Shown: positions 14,810-22,736 of the stretch, piece after piece
Layout of the letters: every line of letters starts with the position of its first letter
Numbering within the stretch: the stretch's first letter is position 1
NCBI GenBank assembly: GCA_031422555.1
Contig: JANPLZ010000121.1
Coordinates: 1 to 42,565, forward strand
Source of the DNA: JANNAT01 sp031422555
Lineage (GTDB): Bacteria > Pseudomonadota > Alphaproteobacteria > Rhodobacterales > Rhodobacteraceae
Reading direction: 5' to 3'
Length of the DNA: 42,565 nucleotides
Program-made: the position numbers and the translations under genes
Notes under the pieces: generated by a model
The model's input: the letters and a program-made list of their open reading frames with translations, nothing else
Told to the model about the DNA's origin: nothing
Databases searched by the model: none

Positions 14810-16636
14810 CTAATCTTCCATCGCTTCCAACTGGTCGATAAAGCCCGAAATCATGTTCAGGCCCTTGTCCCAGAATTTGGGGTCTGACGCGTCCAGCCCG
14901 AACGGGGCCAGCAGTTCCTTGTGGTGCTTTGATCCGCCCGCGCGCAGCAGATCAAAATATTTCTCTTCAAACCCCGGCATGCCGTCGGCATAGGCCGCAT
15001 AAAGCGCGTTCACCAGACCGTCGCCAAAGGCATAGGCATAGACGTAGAAAGGTGAGTGTACAAAATGCGGGATATAGGCCCAGAATGTTTCGTATCCGTC
15101 CATGAAATCAAACACATCGCCCAAGGATTGCGCTTGCACGCTCATCCACAGGGCGTTGATGTCGTCGGGGGTTTGCTCGCCTTCCGCCCGGGCGGCGTGC
15201 AGTTTGCATTCGAAATCGTAAAACGCGATCTGGCGCACCACGGTGTTGATCATATCCTCGACTTTACCCGCCAGCAGGGTCTTGCGTTCCGCTTGGGTTT
15301 TGGCCCCGTCCAGCAGTTTTCGAAACGTCAGCATCTCGCCGAAAACGCTTGCGGTTTCCGCCAGTGTCAGCGGGGTGGCCGACAGGAATTCGCCCTGACC
15401 TGCCGCCAGAACCTGATGCACGCCGTGGCCAAGTTCATGCGCCAAAGTCATCACATCGCGCGGTTTACCCAAGTAATTCAGCATCACATAGGGATGCACC
15501 GTGCTGACCGTGGGATGGGCAAAAGCCCCCGGTGCCTTGCCGGGCTTCACGCCCGCATCAATCCAGCCCTTGGTGAAAAACGGCTCTGACAGGGCGGCCA
15601 TACGCGGATCAAACGCGCCGTAAGCGCCTTGCACCATCGCGGTCGCGTCAGCCCAACTTACCAATCGCGGGGTGTCAAACGGCAAGGGTGCGTTGCGATC
15701 CCAAACCTGCAACCGATCAAGGCCCATCCATTTCGCCTTAAGCCGGTAATAGCGGTGCGACAGTTTGGGATAGGCCGCCACCACCGCGTTGCGCAACGCT
15801 TCCACCACCTCGGGTTCGACATGGTTGGCCAGATGGCGGCCATGTTGCGGCGTTGGCATTTTGCGCCAGCGGTCCTCAATTTCCTTTTCCTTGGCCAGCG
15901 TGTTGTGAACGCGGGTATAAAGTTTGATATCGCGGCGAAACACCTCGGCCAGCGCGCGGCACGCGGCTTCGCGTTTGGCGCGGTCAGGGTCGGTCACAAG
16001 GTTCAGCGTGGCCTCAAGGTTCAGCGGCTCGTCTTCGCCCGCCACATTGAACGTCAGCCCGGCCATGGTTTCATCAAACAAGCGGTTCCACGCTGATGCC
16101 CCGATCACCGATTGGTCATGCAAGAACCGCTCCATCTCATCGGACAACTGATGCGGGCGCATGGCGCGCATGCGGTCGAACATCGGCTTGTAGCGCGCAA
16201 GTTCCGCGTTTGCGGCCAGCAGCCCTGCCAGATGCGCGTCTTCTATCCGGTTGAATTCAAGCGGAAAAAATACCAGTGGCGTCATGTAATCGGTGATTTT
16301 TTCCTGCGAGTCGGCCATGAATTTGGCGCGGTCACTGTCGAGGGTGTTCTGGTAATACCGCAGCCCCGCATAAGACATCACGCGCCCGGCCGTCACATCA
16401 ATGCGTTCATAAGACTGGATACAGTCCAGCATCGCCGTGGCATCCAGATCGGCCAGCTTGCCTTGGTAACTGGCGGCAAAGCCTGCACAGGTCTGGTTCA
16501 GCCACCCTATGTCGCGGTCAAATTCCGGGGCATCCGGCGCTGTGTAAAGGTCGCTTAAATCCCAATCGGGCAAATCGCCAAAGCTGTTGGAACCGGATCG
16601 GGTGTCATAAACGGGGCGTGGAAGGGGCAAGGGCAT
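14810..16636 (-). CDS. pepF: Oligoendopeptidase F, M3B metallopeptidase
   Basis: A cytoplasmic zinc peptidase of 608 residues that cuts short peptides. The HExxH zinc site is seen as AHELGHGVHQ (His400, Glu401, His404) and the third ligand is expected at Glu427 in LAETASVFGEM. The N-terminal half has the helical lid of the M3 family, and the C terminus the motif HFVHSPFYVYAYAFG. I chose the ATG at 16636 because AAAGG lies 6 nt upstream; a TTG two codons earlier is the alternative. It is transcribed alone, away from the ATP-grasp operon, from a candidate promoter at 16663-16692. In context it could degrade peptides made by that operon, but gene proximity alone is weak evidence. Confidence 0.93.
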   Translation of the reverse strand: MPLPLPRPVYDTRSGSNSFGDLPDWDLSDLYTAPDAPEFDRDIGWLNQTCAGFAASYQGKLADLDATAMLDCIQSYERIDVTAGRVMSYAGLRYYQNTLDSDRAKFMADSQEKITDYMTPLVFFPLEFNRIEDAHLAGLLAANAELARYKPMFDRMRAMRPHQLSDEMERFLHDQSVIGASAWNRLFDETMAGLTFNVAGEDEPLNLEATLNLVTDPDRAKREAACRALAEVFRRDIKLYTRVHNTLAKEKEIEDRWRKMPTPQHGRHLANHVEPEVVEALRNAVVAAYPKLSHRYYRLKAKWMGLDRLQVWDRNAPLPFDTPRLVSWADATAMVQGAYGAFDPRMAALSEPFFTKGWIDAGVKPGKAPGAFAHPTVSTVHPYVMLNYLGKPRDVMTLAHELGHGVHQVLAAGQGEFLSATPLTLAETASVFGEMLTFRKLLDGAKTQAERKTLLAGKVEDMINTVVRQIAFYDFECKLHAARAEGEQTPDDINALWMSVQAQSLGDVFDFMDGYETFWAYIPHFVHSPFYVYAYAFGDGLVNALYAAYADGMPGFEEKYFDLLRAGGSKHHKELLAPFGLDASDPKFWDKGLNMISGFIDQLEAMED

Positions 16637-16662
16637 CGGCAACCTTTCTGTGGCGTTGCCTC

Positions 16663-16692
16663 TATGTAGGGCGGATCAGCCGGGTGCCGCAA
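16663..16692 (-). promoter_or_regulatory. Candidate sigma-70 promoter for pepF
   Basis: Read on the minus strand, TTGCGG (16692-16687) and TACATA (16668-16663) are 18 bp apart and 26 bp upstream of the pepF start codon. The -10 box matches the consensus at four of six positions. Confidence 0.4.
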
Positions 16693-16745
16693 GATTGGGC
16701 AGTGAAACTTTATGCGCAACCGAATGCACGATTTCGCAAGTCTTT

Positions 16746-16788
16746 CCTTTGCCTTTCCGCAAAGGCGCTGATTAACTGCGTAAATCAG
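16746..16788 (+). promoter_or_regulatory. Two tandem hairpins in the leader of the Anbu operon
   Basis: The first hairpin has arms CCTTTGC (16746-16752) and GCAAAGG (16759-16765); the second has arms CTGATT (16768-16773) and AATCAG (16783-16788). They are only 2 bp apart and end 17 bp before the ATP-grasp start codon, just upstream of its AAAAGG ribosome site. They could be protein-binding sites or mRNA leader structures controlling the operon. Both arm pairs are perfect but short. Confidence 0.4.
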
Positions 16789-16805
16789 TCGAAAAGGCCG
16801 CCCCA

Positions 16806-18218
16806 ATGACGAGCTATTTCAACGAAATGTTCCAAGGTGGCGACGTGCGCGCGCCCTATGCGCAACTGCAAGGCTGGACCGCCGCGATGCCTGCCGATCT
16901 GCGCTTGGCCAAACAGGCCGAAGCCGAGGCGCTGTTTCGCCGCATCGGCATCACCTTTGCGGTGTATGGTGAAGGCGGCGATCCTGACCGATTGATCCCA
17001 TTCGATATGTTTCCGCGTGTGTTTACTGGTCAGGAATGGGGCAGGCTGGAGCGTGGCATCAAACAACGCGCCCGGGCGCTGAACGCGTTTCTGGTCGATG
17101 TCTATGGCCGCGGCGAAATCGTGCGCGCGGGCCGCATCCCGGCACGGCTGGTCTATCAAAACGCAGCTTATGAGAAATCGGTGTCGGGCTTTGTGCCGTC
17201 CAAGGGGGTGTATTCTCATATCGTCGGTGTTGACATCGTGCGCACCGGCCCAACCGATTTTTACGTGCTGGAAGACAACTGCCGCACCCCGTCGGGCGTG
17301 TCCTATATGCTTGAATCCCGCGAGATGATGATGCGGATGTTCCCCGATCTGTTCCGCGAAAACCGGATAGAGCCGGTGGACAATTACCCCGATAAACTGC
17401 GCCGCACGCTGGCATCCGTCGCCCCGGCCAAATGCGAAAAAGACCCGGTGGTCGTCATCTTGACCCCCGGCCATTTCAATTCGGCCTATTACGAGCACAG
17501 CTTTCTGGCCGATCTGATGGGGGTCGAACTGGTCGAGGGGCAGGATTTGTTCGTCGACGGCGCGTTTTGCTACATGCGCACCACCGAAGGCCCCAAACGG
17601 GTGGACGTGATTTATCGCCGTATTGATGACGCCTATATTGATCCCTTGTGCTTTCGCAGCGATTCGATGCTGGGGATTCCGGGGCTGATGGATGTGTATC
17701 GGTCGGGCGGGGTGTCGATCTGCTCGGCGCCGGGGGCGGGGGTGGCGGACGATAAGGCGGTCTATACTTACGTGCCCGAAATGATCCGGTTTTATCTGGG
17801 AGAAGAGCCGATCTTGAAAAACGTGCCGACCTGGAAATGCGCCGAGACATCGGATTTGTCCTATGTCTGCGACAACCTTGCCGATCTGGTGGTCAAAGAG
17901 GTGCATGGCTCGGGCGGCTATGGCATGCTCGTCGGCCCAAAATCCACCACCGCCGAGATAGAGCAGTTCCGCGCCCGCATTCTGGCCAACCCTGCCAATT
18001 ACATCGCCCAACCCACACTGGCGCTGTCAACCACGCCCACCTTCGTCGACGAAGGCATCGCCCCCCGCCATGTTGATCTGCGCCCCTATTGTCTGGTCGG
18101 CGAACGCATGGAGCTGGTGCCCGGTGGCTTGACCCGGGTGGCGCTGCGCGAAGGGTCGCTGGTGGTAAATTCGTCCCAAGGGGGCGGGGTGAAAGACACC
18201 TGGGTTTTGGTGGAGTGA
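16806..18218 (+). CDS. Circularly permuted ATP-grasp type 2 protein
   Basis: A 470-residue enzyme of the circularly permuted ATP-grasp family (formerly DUF404/DUF407). ATP-grasp enzymes activate a carboxylate as acyl-phosphate and join it to an amine, so this protein is predicted to form a peptide-like bond; substrate unknown. Family landmarks: NAFLVDVYG, YQNAAYEKSVSGFVPSKGV, LEDNCRTPSGVSYMLESR (about 155-175), ILTPGHFNSAYYEHSFLA, and VVKEVHGSGGYGMLVGP, the glycine-rich nucleotide loop. It is the first gene of the Anbu operon, 4 bp before the alpha-E gene. I chose the ATG at 16806 as the first in frame after the leader hairpins. Confidence 0.93.
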   Translation: MTSYFNEMFQGGDVRAPYAQLQGWTAAMPADLRLAKQAEAEALFRRIGITFAVYGEGGDPDRLIPFDMFPRVFTGQEWGRLERGIKQRARALNAFLVDVYGRGEIVRAGRIPARLVYQNAAYEKSVSGFVPSKGVYSHIVGVDIVRTGPTDFYVLEDNCRTPSGVSYMLESREMMMRMFPDLFRENRIEPVDNYPDKLRRTLASVAPAKCEKDPVVVILTPGHFNSAYYEHSFLADLMGVELVEGQDLFVDGAFCYMRTTEGPKRVDVIYRRIDDAYIDPLCFRSDSMLGIPGLMDVYRSGGVSICSAPGAGVADDKAVYTYVPEMIRFYLGEEPILKNVPTWKCAETSDLSYVCDNLADLVVKEVHGSGGYGMLVGPKSTTAEIEQFRARILANPANYIAQPTLALSTTPTFVDEGIAPRHVDLRPYCLVGERMELVPGGLTRVALREGSLVVNSSQGGGVKDTWVLVE

Positions 18219-18222
18219 CAAT

Positions 18223-19173
18223 ATGCTAAGCCGCACCGCCGATAACCTTTACTGGATCGCCCGCTATATGGAACGGGCCGAAACCGCCGCCCGGCTGTTG
18301 CAGGTTGGCGCGCGCATCGCCTTGTTGCCCACCGCCCACGGCTATCGCAACGATTGGGACAGTTTGCTGCGTGCCTCGGGCAATGCCGATGGCTATGCGG
18401 AAAAATACGGCGCACCGGCGCAGGCCGATATCGAAAGCTATCTGTTCTTTGACCGCGACAACCCCAATTCGGTGGCGTCTTGCATCACCTCGGCCCGCGA
18501 AGGCGGCCGCATCGTGCGCACGGCGCTGACCACCCAAGTCTGGGATGCGCTGAACACCGCCTTTCAGGAATTGCGCACCATCGAAGGTCAGCCGCGCGCC
18601 ACGCAAGAGTTGTCGCATCTGACCGATTGGGTCACCCGCCATGCCGCCATGGTGCGCGGCGCGATTGATGCCACCCTGTTGCGCAACGACGGCTACAACT
18701 TTTTGAACATCGGCTATTATCTGGAACGCGGCGACAGCACGGCGCGCCTGATGGATGTGAAATACTACGTGCTTTTGCCGCGCGCCGATTACGTAGGCTC
18801 GGGGCTGGACAATGACCAATGGTCGATGCTGTTGCGCGCGATGTCATCGCACCGGGCGTTTCACTGGGCCTATGGTGGCGAGATCACCTCGGCCAAAATC
18901 GCGCATTTCCTGATCCTGAACCCGCAATGCCCAAGGTCTTTGATCACCTGTGTGGCGGGCATGAACAACCACATGGCACGGTTGGCCAAACTTTATGGCC
19001 GCGAAACGCAGGCCCAAACCGCCGCCGCCCGCCTGCTGTCAGATCTGGAAAGCCAGTCGCCTGACAAAATCTTTGACGAAGGCCTGCATGAATACCTGTC
19101 CCGCTTTATCCGCGAGGCGGCAAATCTGGGCGTGATCATCCACAACAGTTACCTTTCCGGGGATATGCAGTGA
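18223..19173 (+). CDS. Alpha-E domain-containing protein (DUF403)
   Basis: A 316-residue, largely alpha-helical protein that starts with the family signature MLSRTADNLYWIARYMERAE. The alpha-E family has many conserved glutamates and almost always sits next to a circularly permuted ATP-grasp gene, as here, so the two products probably work together; its biochemical role is not established. The start codon is 4 bp after the ATP-grasp stop, and its TGA shares the A with the ATG of the next gene. No signal peptide or membrane span is seen. Confidence 0.93.
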   Translation: MLSRTADNLYWIARYMERAETAARLLQVGARIALLPTAHGYRNDWDSLLRASGNADGYAEKYGAPAQADIESYLFFDRDNPNSVASCITSAREGGRIVRTALTTQVWDALNTAFQELRTIEGQPRATQELSHLTDWVTRHAAMVRGAIDATLLRNDGYNFLNIGYYLERGDSTARLMDVKYYVLLPRADYVGSGLDNDQWSMLLRAMSSHRAFHWAYGGEITSAKIAHFLILNPQCPRSLITCVAGMNNHMARLAKLYGRETQAQTAAARLLSDLESQSPDKIFDEGLHEYLSRFIREAANLGVIIHNSYLSGDMQ

Positions 19174-19982
19174 TGCGCCTGACCGTTGATCACATCACCC
19201 GCTATTCCTATGACAAACCAGTGCGCGGCGTGGTGCAAAGCCATCGGTTGCAACCATCACGATTCGATGGCCAAACCACGGTTGACTGGCATGTGACGGT
19301 CACCGGTGGCGTGGCGGGGGGCGGCTTTCGCGATGGGGCGGGCGATTTTGTGCAAGGCTGGTCGGTGGCAGGCCCGGTAACGGCAATCGAAGTGCATGTA
19401 ACAGGCACGGTTGATACCATTGATTTGTCAGGCGTTTTGCGCGGCCACAAAGAACTGATCGCGCCCGAAGCCTATCTGCGCCCCACCGATCCGACCATGC
19501 CCGACGCGCGCATGGTGCAAATGGCCACAGCCCTGCGCGCGGTGCCAACCATCTTTGACGCGGCGCATGGCTTGGCAGAAAGCGTGGCCGATGCCATCGC
19601 CTACCGCCCCGGCACAACATCCGCCCATACCACAGCGGCCCAGGCCTTGGCCCAAGGCGAAGGCGTGTGCCAGGACCATGCCCATGCCATGATCGCCATC
19701 GCGCGGGCGGCGGATATTCCGGCGCGCTATGTCTCGGGCTATCTGCATTCCGGCGCGGACGGCTCGGCGCATGAGGCGGCCCATGCCTGGGCCGAGTTGT
19801 ATGTCGAGGGTTACGGCTGGATCGGTTTTGATCCGGCGAACCGCTGCTGCCCCGATGCGCGCTATATCCGGCTGGGATCGGGTCTTGATGCCCAGGATGC
19901 CGCCCCGATCAGGGGCGTGTCGCGCGGGCAAGGCGTCGAAAGTCTGGATGTAACGGTTGCGGTTCAAAGTCAGGAGCAATAG
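19173..19982 (+). CDS. Transglutaminase-like cysteine peptidase of the Anbu operon
   Basis: A 269-residue protein of the papain-like transglutaminase superfamily. The N-terminal beta domain (LTVDHITRYSYDKPV, residues 3-17) is the usual partner of this class. The catalytic triad is intact as Cys166 in GEGVCQDHAHA, His204 in AAHAWAEL and Asp220 in IGFDPAN. These enzymes may act as peptidases, amidases or amide transferases. The ATG at 19173 overlaps the alpha-E stop by one base; a GTG one codon upstream is possible. It ends 26 bp before the Anbu start. In this setting it could cut the bond made by the ATP-grasp enzyme, or transfer the product (inference). Confidence 0.93.
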   Translation: MRLTVDHITRYSYDKPVRGVVQSHRLQPSRFDGQTTVDWHVTVTGGVAGGGFRDGAGDFVQGWSVAGPVTAIEVHVTGTVDTIDLSGVLRGHKELIAPEAYLRPTDPTMPDARMVQMATALRAVPTIFDAAHGLAESVADAIAYRPGTTSAHTTAAQALAQGEGVCQDHAHAMIAIARAADIPARYVSGYLHSGADGSAHEAAHAWAELYVEGYGWIGFDPANRCCPDARYIRLGSGLDAQDAAPIRGVSRGQGVESLDVTVAVQSQEQ

Positions 19983-20008
19983 GGTGCGTCGCGGCACTGG
20001 AGTAAGAC

Positions 20009-20734
20009 ATGACCTACTGCGTCGGACTGTTGTTAAACGATGGCATGGTGTTGCTGTCGGACACCCGCACCAACGCGGGTCTGGATAATATCGCCACCTA
20101 CCGCAAAATGTTTCACTTTGAAGACCCGGGTGAACGGGTGATTTCCATCACCACCGCGGGCAGCCTGTCGGTCACCCAAACCACCATTGCCCGGCTGCGT
20201 GAGGCGATCGAAGACCCCGAAGCCACCGAAGAAACCTCGATCATGCGCGCGCCGACGATGCTGAAAGTGGCGTCGATCATCGGCAATATGCTGTGCCGGG
20301 TGCTGGTTGAAATTGACGACCGCATGGCCACGATGAAACAGGGCGCCTCGGCCAGCCTGTTGGTCGCAGCCCAGCGGCGCGGCGGGGCAATGCGATTGTT
20401 CTTGATTTACCCCGAGGGCAATTTCATTGAGGCCACCGAAGACACGCCGTTCTTGCAAATCGGCGAGCATAAATACGGCAAGCCCATTCTTGACCGGGTG
20501 GTGAAACCGGCAACCTCGCTGGCTGATGCCGAAAAGGCGGTGCTGTTGTCGATGGACAGCACGCTGCGGTCCAATCTGTCGGTCGGCATGCCGCTTGATC
20601 TGTGCGTGATCGAACGCGACGCCTGCCGGGTGTCGCGCACGCGGCGCATCGAGGCGGGCGATGAAGGGTTTCGTGCGATGTCGGACGCCTGGTCACGTGC
20701 GCTGCGCGATGGGTTCACGCAGATCACGCTATAG
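20009..20734 (+). CDS. Anbu, proteasome-type Ntn hydrolase homologue (BPH)
   Basis: A 241-residue member of the proteasome beta/HslV superfamily named Anbu (ancestral beta subunit) or BPH. After removal of Met1, Thr is residue 1 (TYCVGLLLNDGMVLLSDTRT), with Asp17 in LLSDTRTN and a lysine at 32 (YRKMF) close to the Thr1-Asp17-Lys33 set of HslV. Crystal structures of other Anbu proteins show ring or helical assemblies, and activity on ordinary substrates has been hard to show. It closes the operon of ATP-grasp, alpha-E and transglutaminase genes, a combination seen in many proteobacteria. That makes a peptide-tag or small-peptide synthesis and hydrolysis cycle plausible (inference). A palindromic repeat lies 47 bp downstream. 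Confidence 0.92.
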   Translation: MTYCVGLLLNDGMVLLSDTRTNAGLDNIATYRKMFHFEDPGERVISITTAGSLSVTQTTIARLREAIEDPEATEETSIMRAPTMLKVASIIGNMLCRVLVEIDDRMATMKQGASASLLVAAQRRGGAMRLFLIYPEGNFIEATEDTPFLQIGEHKYGKPILDRVVKPATSLADAEKAVLLSMDSTLRSNLSVGMPLDLCVIERDACRVSRTRRIEAGDEGFRAMSDAWSRALRDGFTQITL

Positions 20735-20781
20735 CCTGCAAACGCCTAAAATTTACCTAAAATCCGCATTCATTTTGGGCC

Positions 20782-20847
20782 AAATACTCCACCGGGGGAA
20801 GTCGCCATTGCCGCGGCAATTTCGACGCGGGGGGTGTGAAACCCCCC
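20782..20847. repeat. Palindromic intergenic repeat, copy B
   Basis: A 66 bp element matching 2283-2347: AAATACTCC and a G run, a near-perfect inverted repeat (20801-20811 against 20816-20826, nine of 11 pairs), then six G (20829-20834), a 7-nt loop TGTGAAA and six C (20842-20847). It lies between the convergent Anbu and alpha/beta hydrolase genes, where it may serve as a shared terminator. No long T run follows. Confidence 0.75.
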
Positions 20848-20880
20848 GGTGTCCGCCCAACAAACCACCCCCACAATGGA

Positions 20881-21816
20881 TCAGCGGTGTTGGCCAAACA
20901 ACGCCGCCGCGTCATCAAAGAACCGCCCGCGCAAGGCGGACCGTTCCATCATCACCTCATGCTCTGACCCCGGATACAAATCCAACCGTCCGCGCGGCCA
21001 AGCCGCCATACGGGCATGAACAGGGCCGACATCGACGATCTTTTCCGCCGTGCCCAAGGCGCACAGGGTGGGATAATCCGGCGAAGGCAGCAGCGACAGC
21101 GCATGGCATTCGGCAAGGGCTGTGTTCAGCCAGCCCAGACTGGGGCCGCCCAGTGACAATTCGGGATGCGCCAGGGCTTGGCGGCGCATGTAGTCCCACA
21201 TTTCGGCGTCGGTGGTCAGGGTGTTGCCGACAAAGGGGCTGTCCACCACATAGGTCGACGGCCCGGTGCCCGGCGCATAGCGCCCGTCAAAGGCAAACCA
21301 GCGCGCGGCAGCCGAAATCGCCGTGGCCACCGGACGCATCCACGTCGCCATCAATATCCCCCACATCGGGGCCGAAAACGCCGCAGCCGCCACCGGCAAG
21401 CCGCCGATCAGCGCCCGCAAGCCAATGCAGCCACCCATCGAATGCGCCATCATGTAATAGGGTTCCGGCAGCCCTTGGGCGCGGGCAAACGCCAGCATCG
21501 CCGCCAGATCGGTCTGATAATCGCTGAAAGCGGCGACATGGCCGGTCATCGGATCGGCCAGGGGGCGCGGCGACAGACCCTGACCGCGCCAGTCGATACA
21601 CAGCGTCGCAAACCCGCGCTGCGCCAGATCGCCCGCCGCCCGGCCATATTTTTCGACATACTCGGTGCGCCCCGGCAACAAAAGCACGGTGCCCTGCGGC
21701 CCGGCCGCATTCCATACCGCCACCCGGATGCGCAAACCGTCCGCCGTGGTCAGCCACTGCGCGCGTCCACCCGCCGGCGCATCGCTGGCATCGGTGTATA
21801 GGGGCGCGGCACTCAT
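20881..21816 (-). CDS. Alpha/beta hydrolase, monoacylglycerol lipase/lysophospholipase type
   Basis: A 311-residue serine hydrolase of the Hydrolase_4 group. The nucleophile elbow is AHSMGGC with Ser126. The oxyanion region is LLPGRTEYVEKY (46-57), and the likely acid and base are the Asp of EKIVDVGP and the His of PGSEHEVMME near residues 270-300. The substrate is a lipid or ester by family, not proven. No signal peptide, so it is cytoplasmic or membrane-associated. Its ATG overlaps the stop of the SCP2 gene (ATGA), so the pair is translationally coupled, which supports a lipid-related role. Confidence 0.85.
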   Translation of the reverse strand: MSAAPLYTDASDAPAGGRAQWLTTADGLRIRVAVWNAAGPQGTVLLLPGRTEYVEKYGRAAGDLAQRGFATLCIDWRGQGLSPRPLADPMTGHVAAFSDYQTDLAAMLAFARAQGLPEPYYMMAHSMGGCIGLRALIGGLPVAAAAFSAPMWGILMATWMRPVATAISAAARWFAFDGRYAPGTGPSTYVVDSPFVGNTLTTDAEMWDYMRRQALAHPELSLGGPSLGWLNTALAECHALSLLPSPDYPTLCALGTAEKIVDVGPVHARMAAWPRGRLDLYPGSEHEVMMERSALRGRFFDDAAALFGQHR

Positions 21817-22100
21817 GCCAGTGCAGCACCCAGCTTCATCGCCAGCCCCATGCTGCCATCCACCGACAGCTTGCCCGACATGAACGCCATGGTCGGGTTC
21901 ATCTCACCTGCCAGAATGGCCTGAAACACTTCGGTGGTCGCCGTCATGGTGACATCGGCGGCCTCATCGCCCGCGCGCACGCCGGTGCCGTCCATCATGA
22001 CAGCGCCTTCGCCGGAAATCACGAATTTCGCCACCCCGTCAAAGCCGTCTGGCATCTTAAGATTTAACGCCGCAACCGCAGCCTCAATAACTTTGCTCAT
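21813..22100 (-). CDS. SCP2 sterol-binding domain protein
   Basis: A 95-residue stand-alone SCP2-like domain. It has the family pattern of a short beta sheet and hydrophobic pocket (FVISGEGAVMMDGTG, then ADVTMTATTEVFQAILAGEMNP and AFMSGKLSVDGSMGLAMKLG). Such domains bind lipids or acyl chains. The ATG at 22100 has a GGAG ribosome site 6 nt upstream; the nine extra upstream codons look non-coding. Its stop overlaps the hydrolase start, and the divergent TPR gene begins 63 bp away. Confidence 0.88.
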   Translation of the reverse strand: MSKVIEAAVAALNLKMPDGFDGVAKFVISGEGAVMMDGTGVRAGDEAADVTMTATTEVFQAILAGEMNPTMAFMSGKLSVDGSMGLAMKLGAALA

Positions 22101-22163
22101 TTCTATCTCCATCGTGATCGGGCGCATCTTTCTTTTCGCAGCCGATGCGTTACTTTGTTGTTT

Positions 22164-22724
22164 ATGAAAGTCACACGCGCATTACACAATCGTATCCTTG
22201 CGGCATTTGCGCTGATATTTTTTGCGTGCCTGCCCGCGGGCGCGCAAACCGCCAAGCTGGACGATCTGTTTGCCCGGCTGCTGACCGCGGATGCGCAGTC
22301 GGCCTCGGGGTTGGAACAAGAGATCTGGATCGAATGGTCGAAATCCGGCTCTGCGGCGATGGATTTGCTGCTGGAACGGGGCCGCAACGCCATGGCCGAA
22401 GGGGCACCCGATATCGCCATCGAACATCTGACCGCGCTGATTGATCACGCGCCCGAATTCGCCGAAGGCTGGAACGCGCGCGCCACCGCCTATTATCAGG
22501 CCGGCGATTTTGGCCCGTCGATTGCCGATATCGGCCATGTCCTGTCGCTGAATCCGCGCCATTTTGGGGCGCTGTCGGGCTTGGGGTCGATCTTCGAAGA
22601 GTTAGAGCGCCCCAAACAAGCGCTGGAAGTTTACAAGGCCGCCTTGGCTATACATCCCAATCAGACAGGGGTATTAGAGGCGGTAAAGCGGCTGGAACTG
22701 CAGTTGCAAGGCCAAGACCTGTAA
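22164..22724 (+). CDS. Tetratricopeptide-repeat protein, exported
   Basis: A 186-residue protein. Residues 1-28 form a signal peptide (basic start, then AAFALIFFACLPAGA before QTAKL), so it should be periplasmic or membrane-attached. The rest is helical with at least two TPR units (about 75-107, DIAIEHLTALIDHAPEFAEG, and 108-175, ALSGLGSIFEELERPKQALE). It is a protein-interaction scaffold and gives no sign of enzymatic activity. The ATG at 22164 is preceded by a poor ribosome site; two TTG codons just upstream are alternatives. It ends 12 bp before the helicase gene. Confidence 0.85.
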   Translation: MKVTRALHNRILAAFALIFFACLPAGAQTAKLDDLFARLLTADAQSASGLEQEIWIEWSKSGSAAMDLLLERGRNAMAEGAPDIAIEHLTALIDHAPEFAEGWNARATAYYQAGDFGPSIADIGHVLSLNPRHFGALSGLGSIFEELERPKQALEVYKAALAIHPNQTGVLEAVKRLELQLQGQDL

Positions 22725-22736
22725 GGGCAAACCTGA

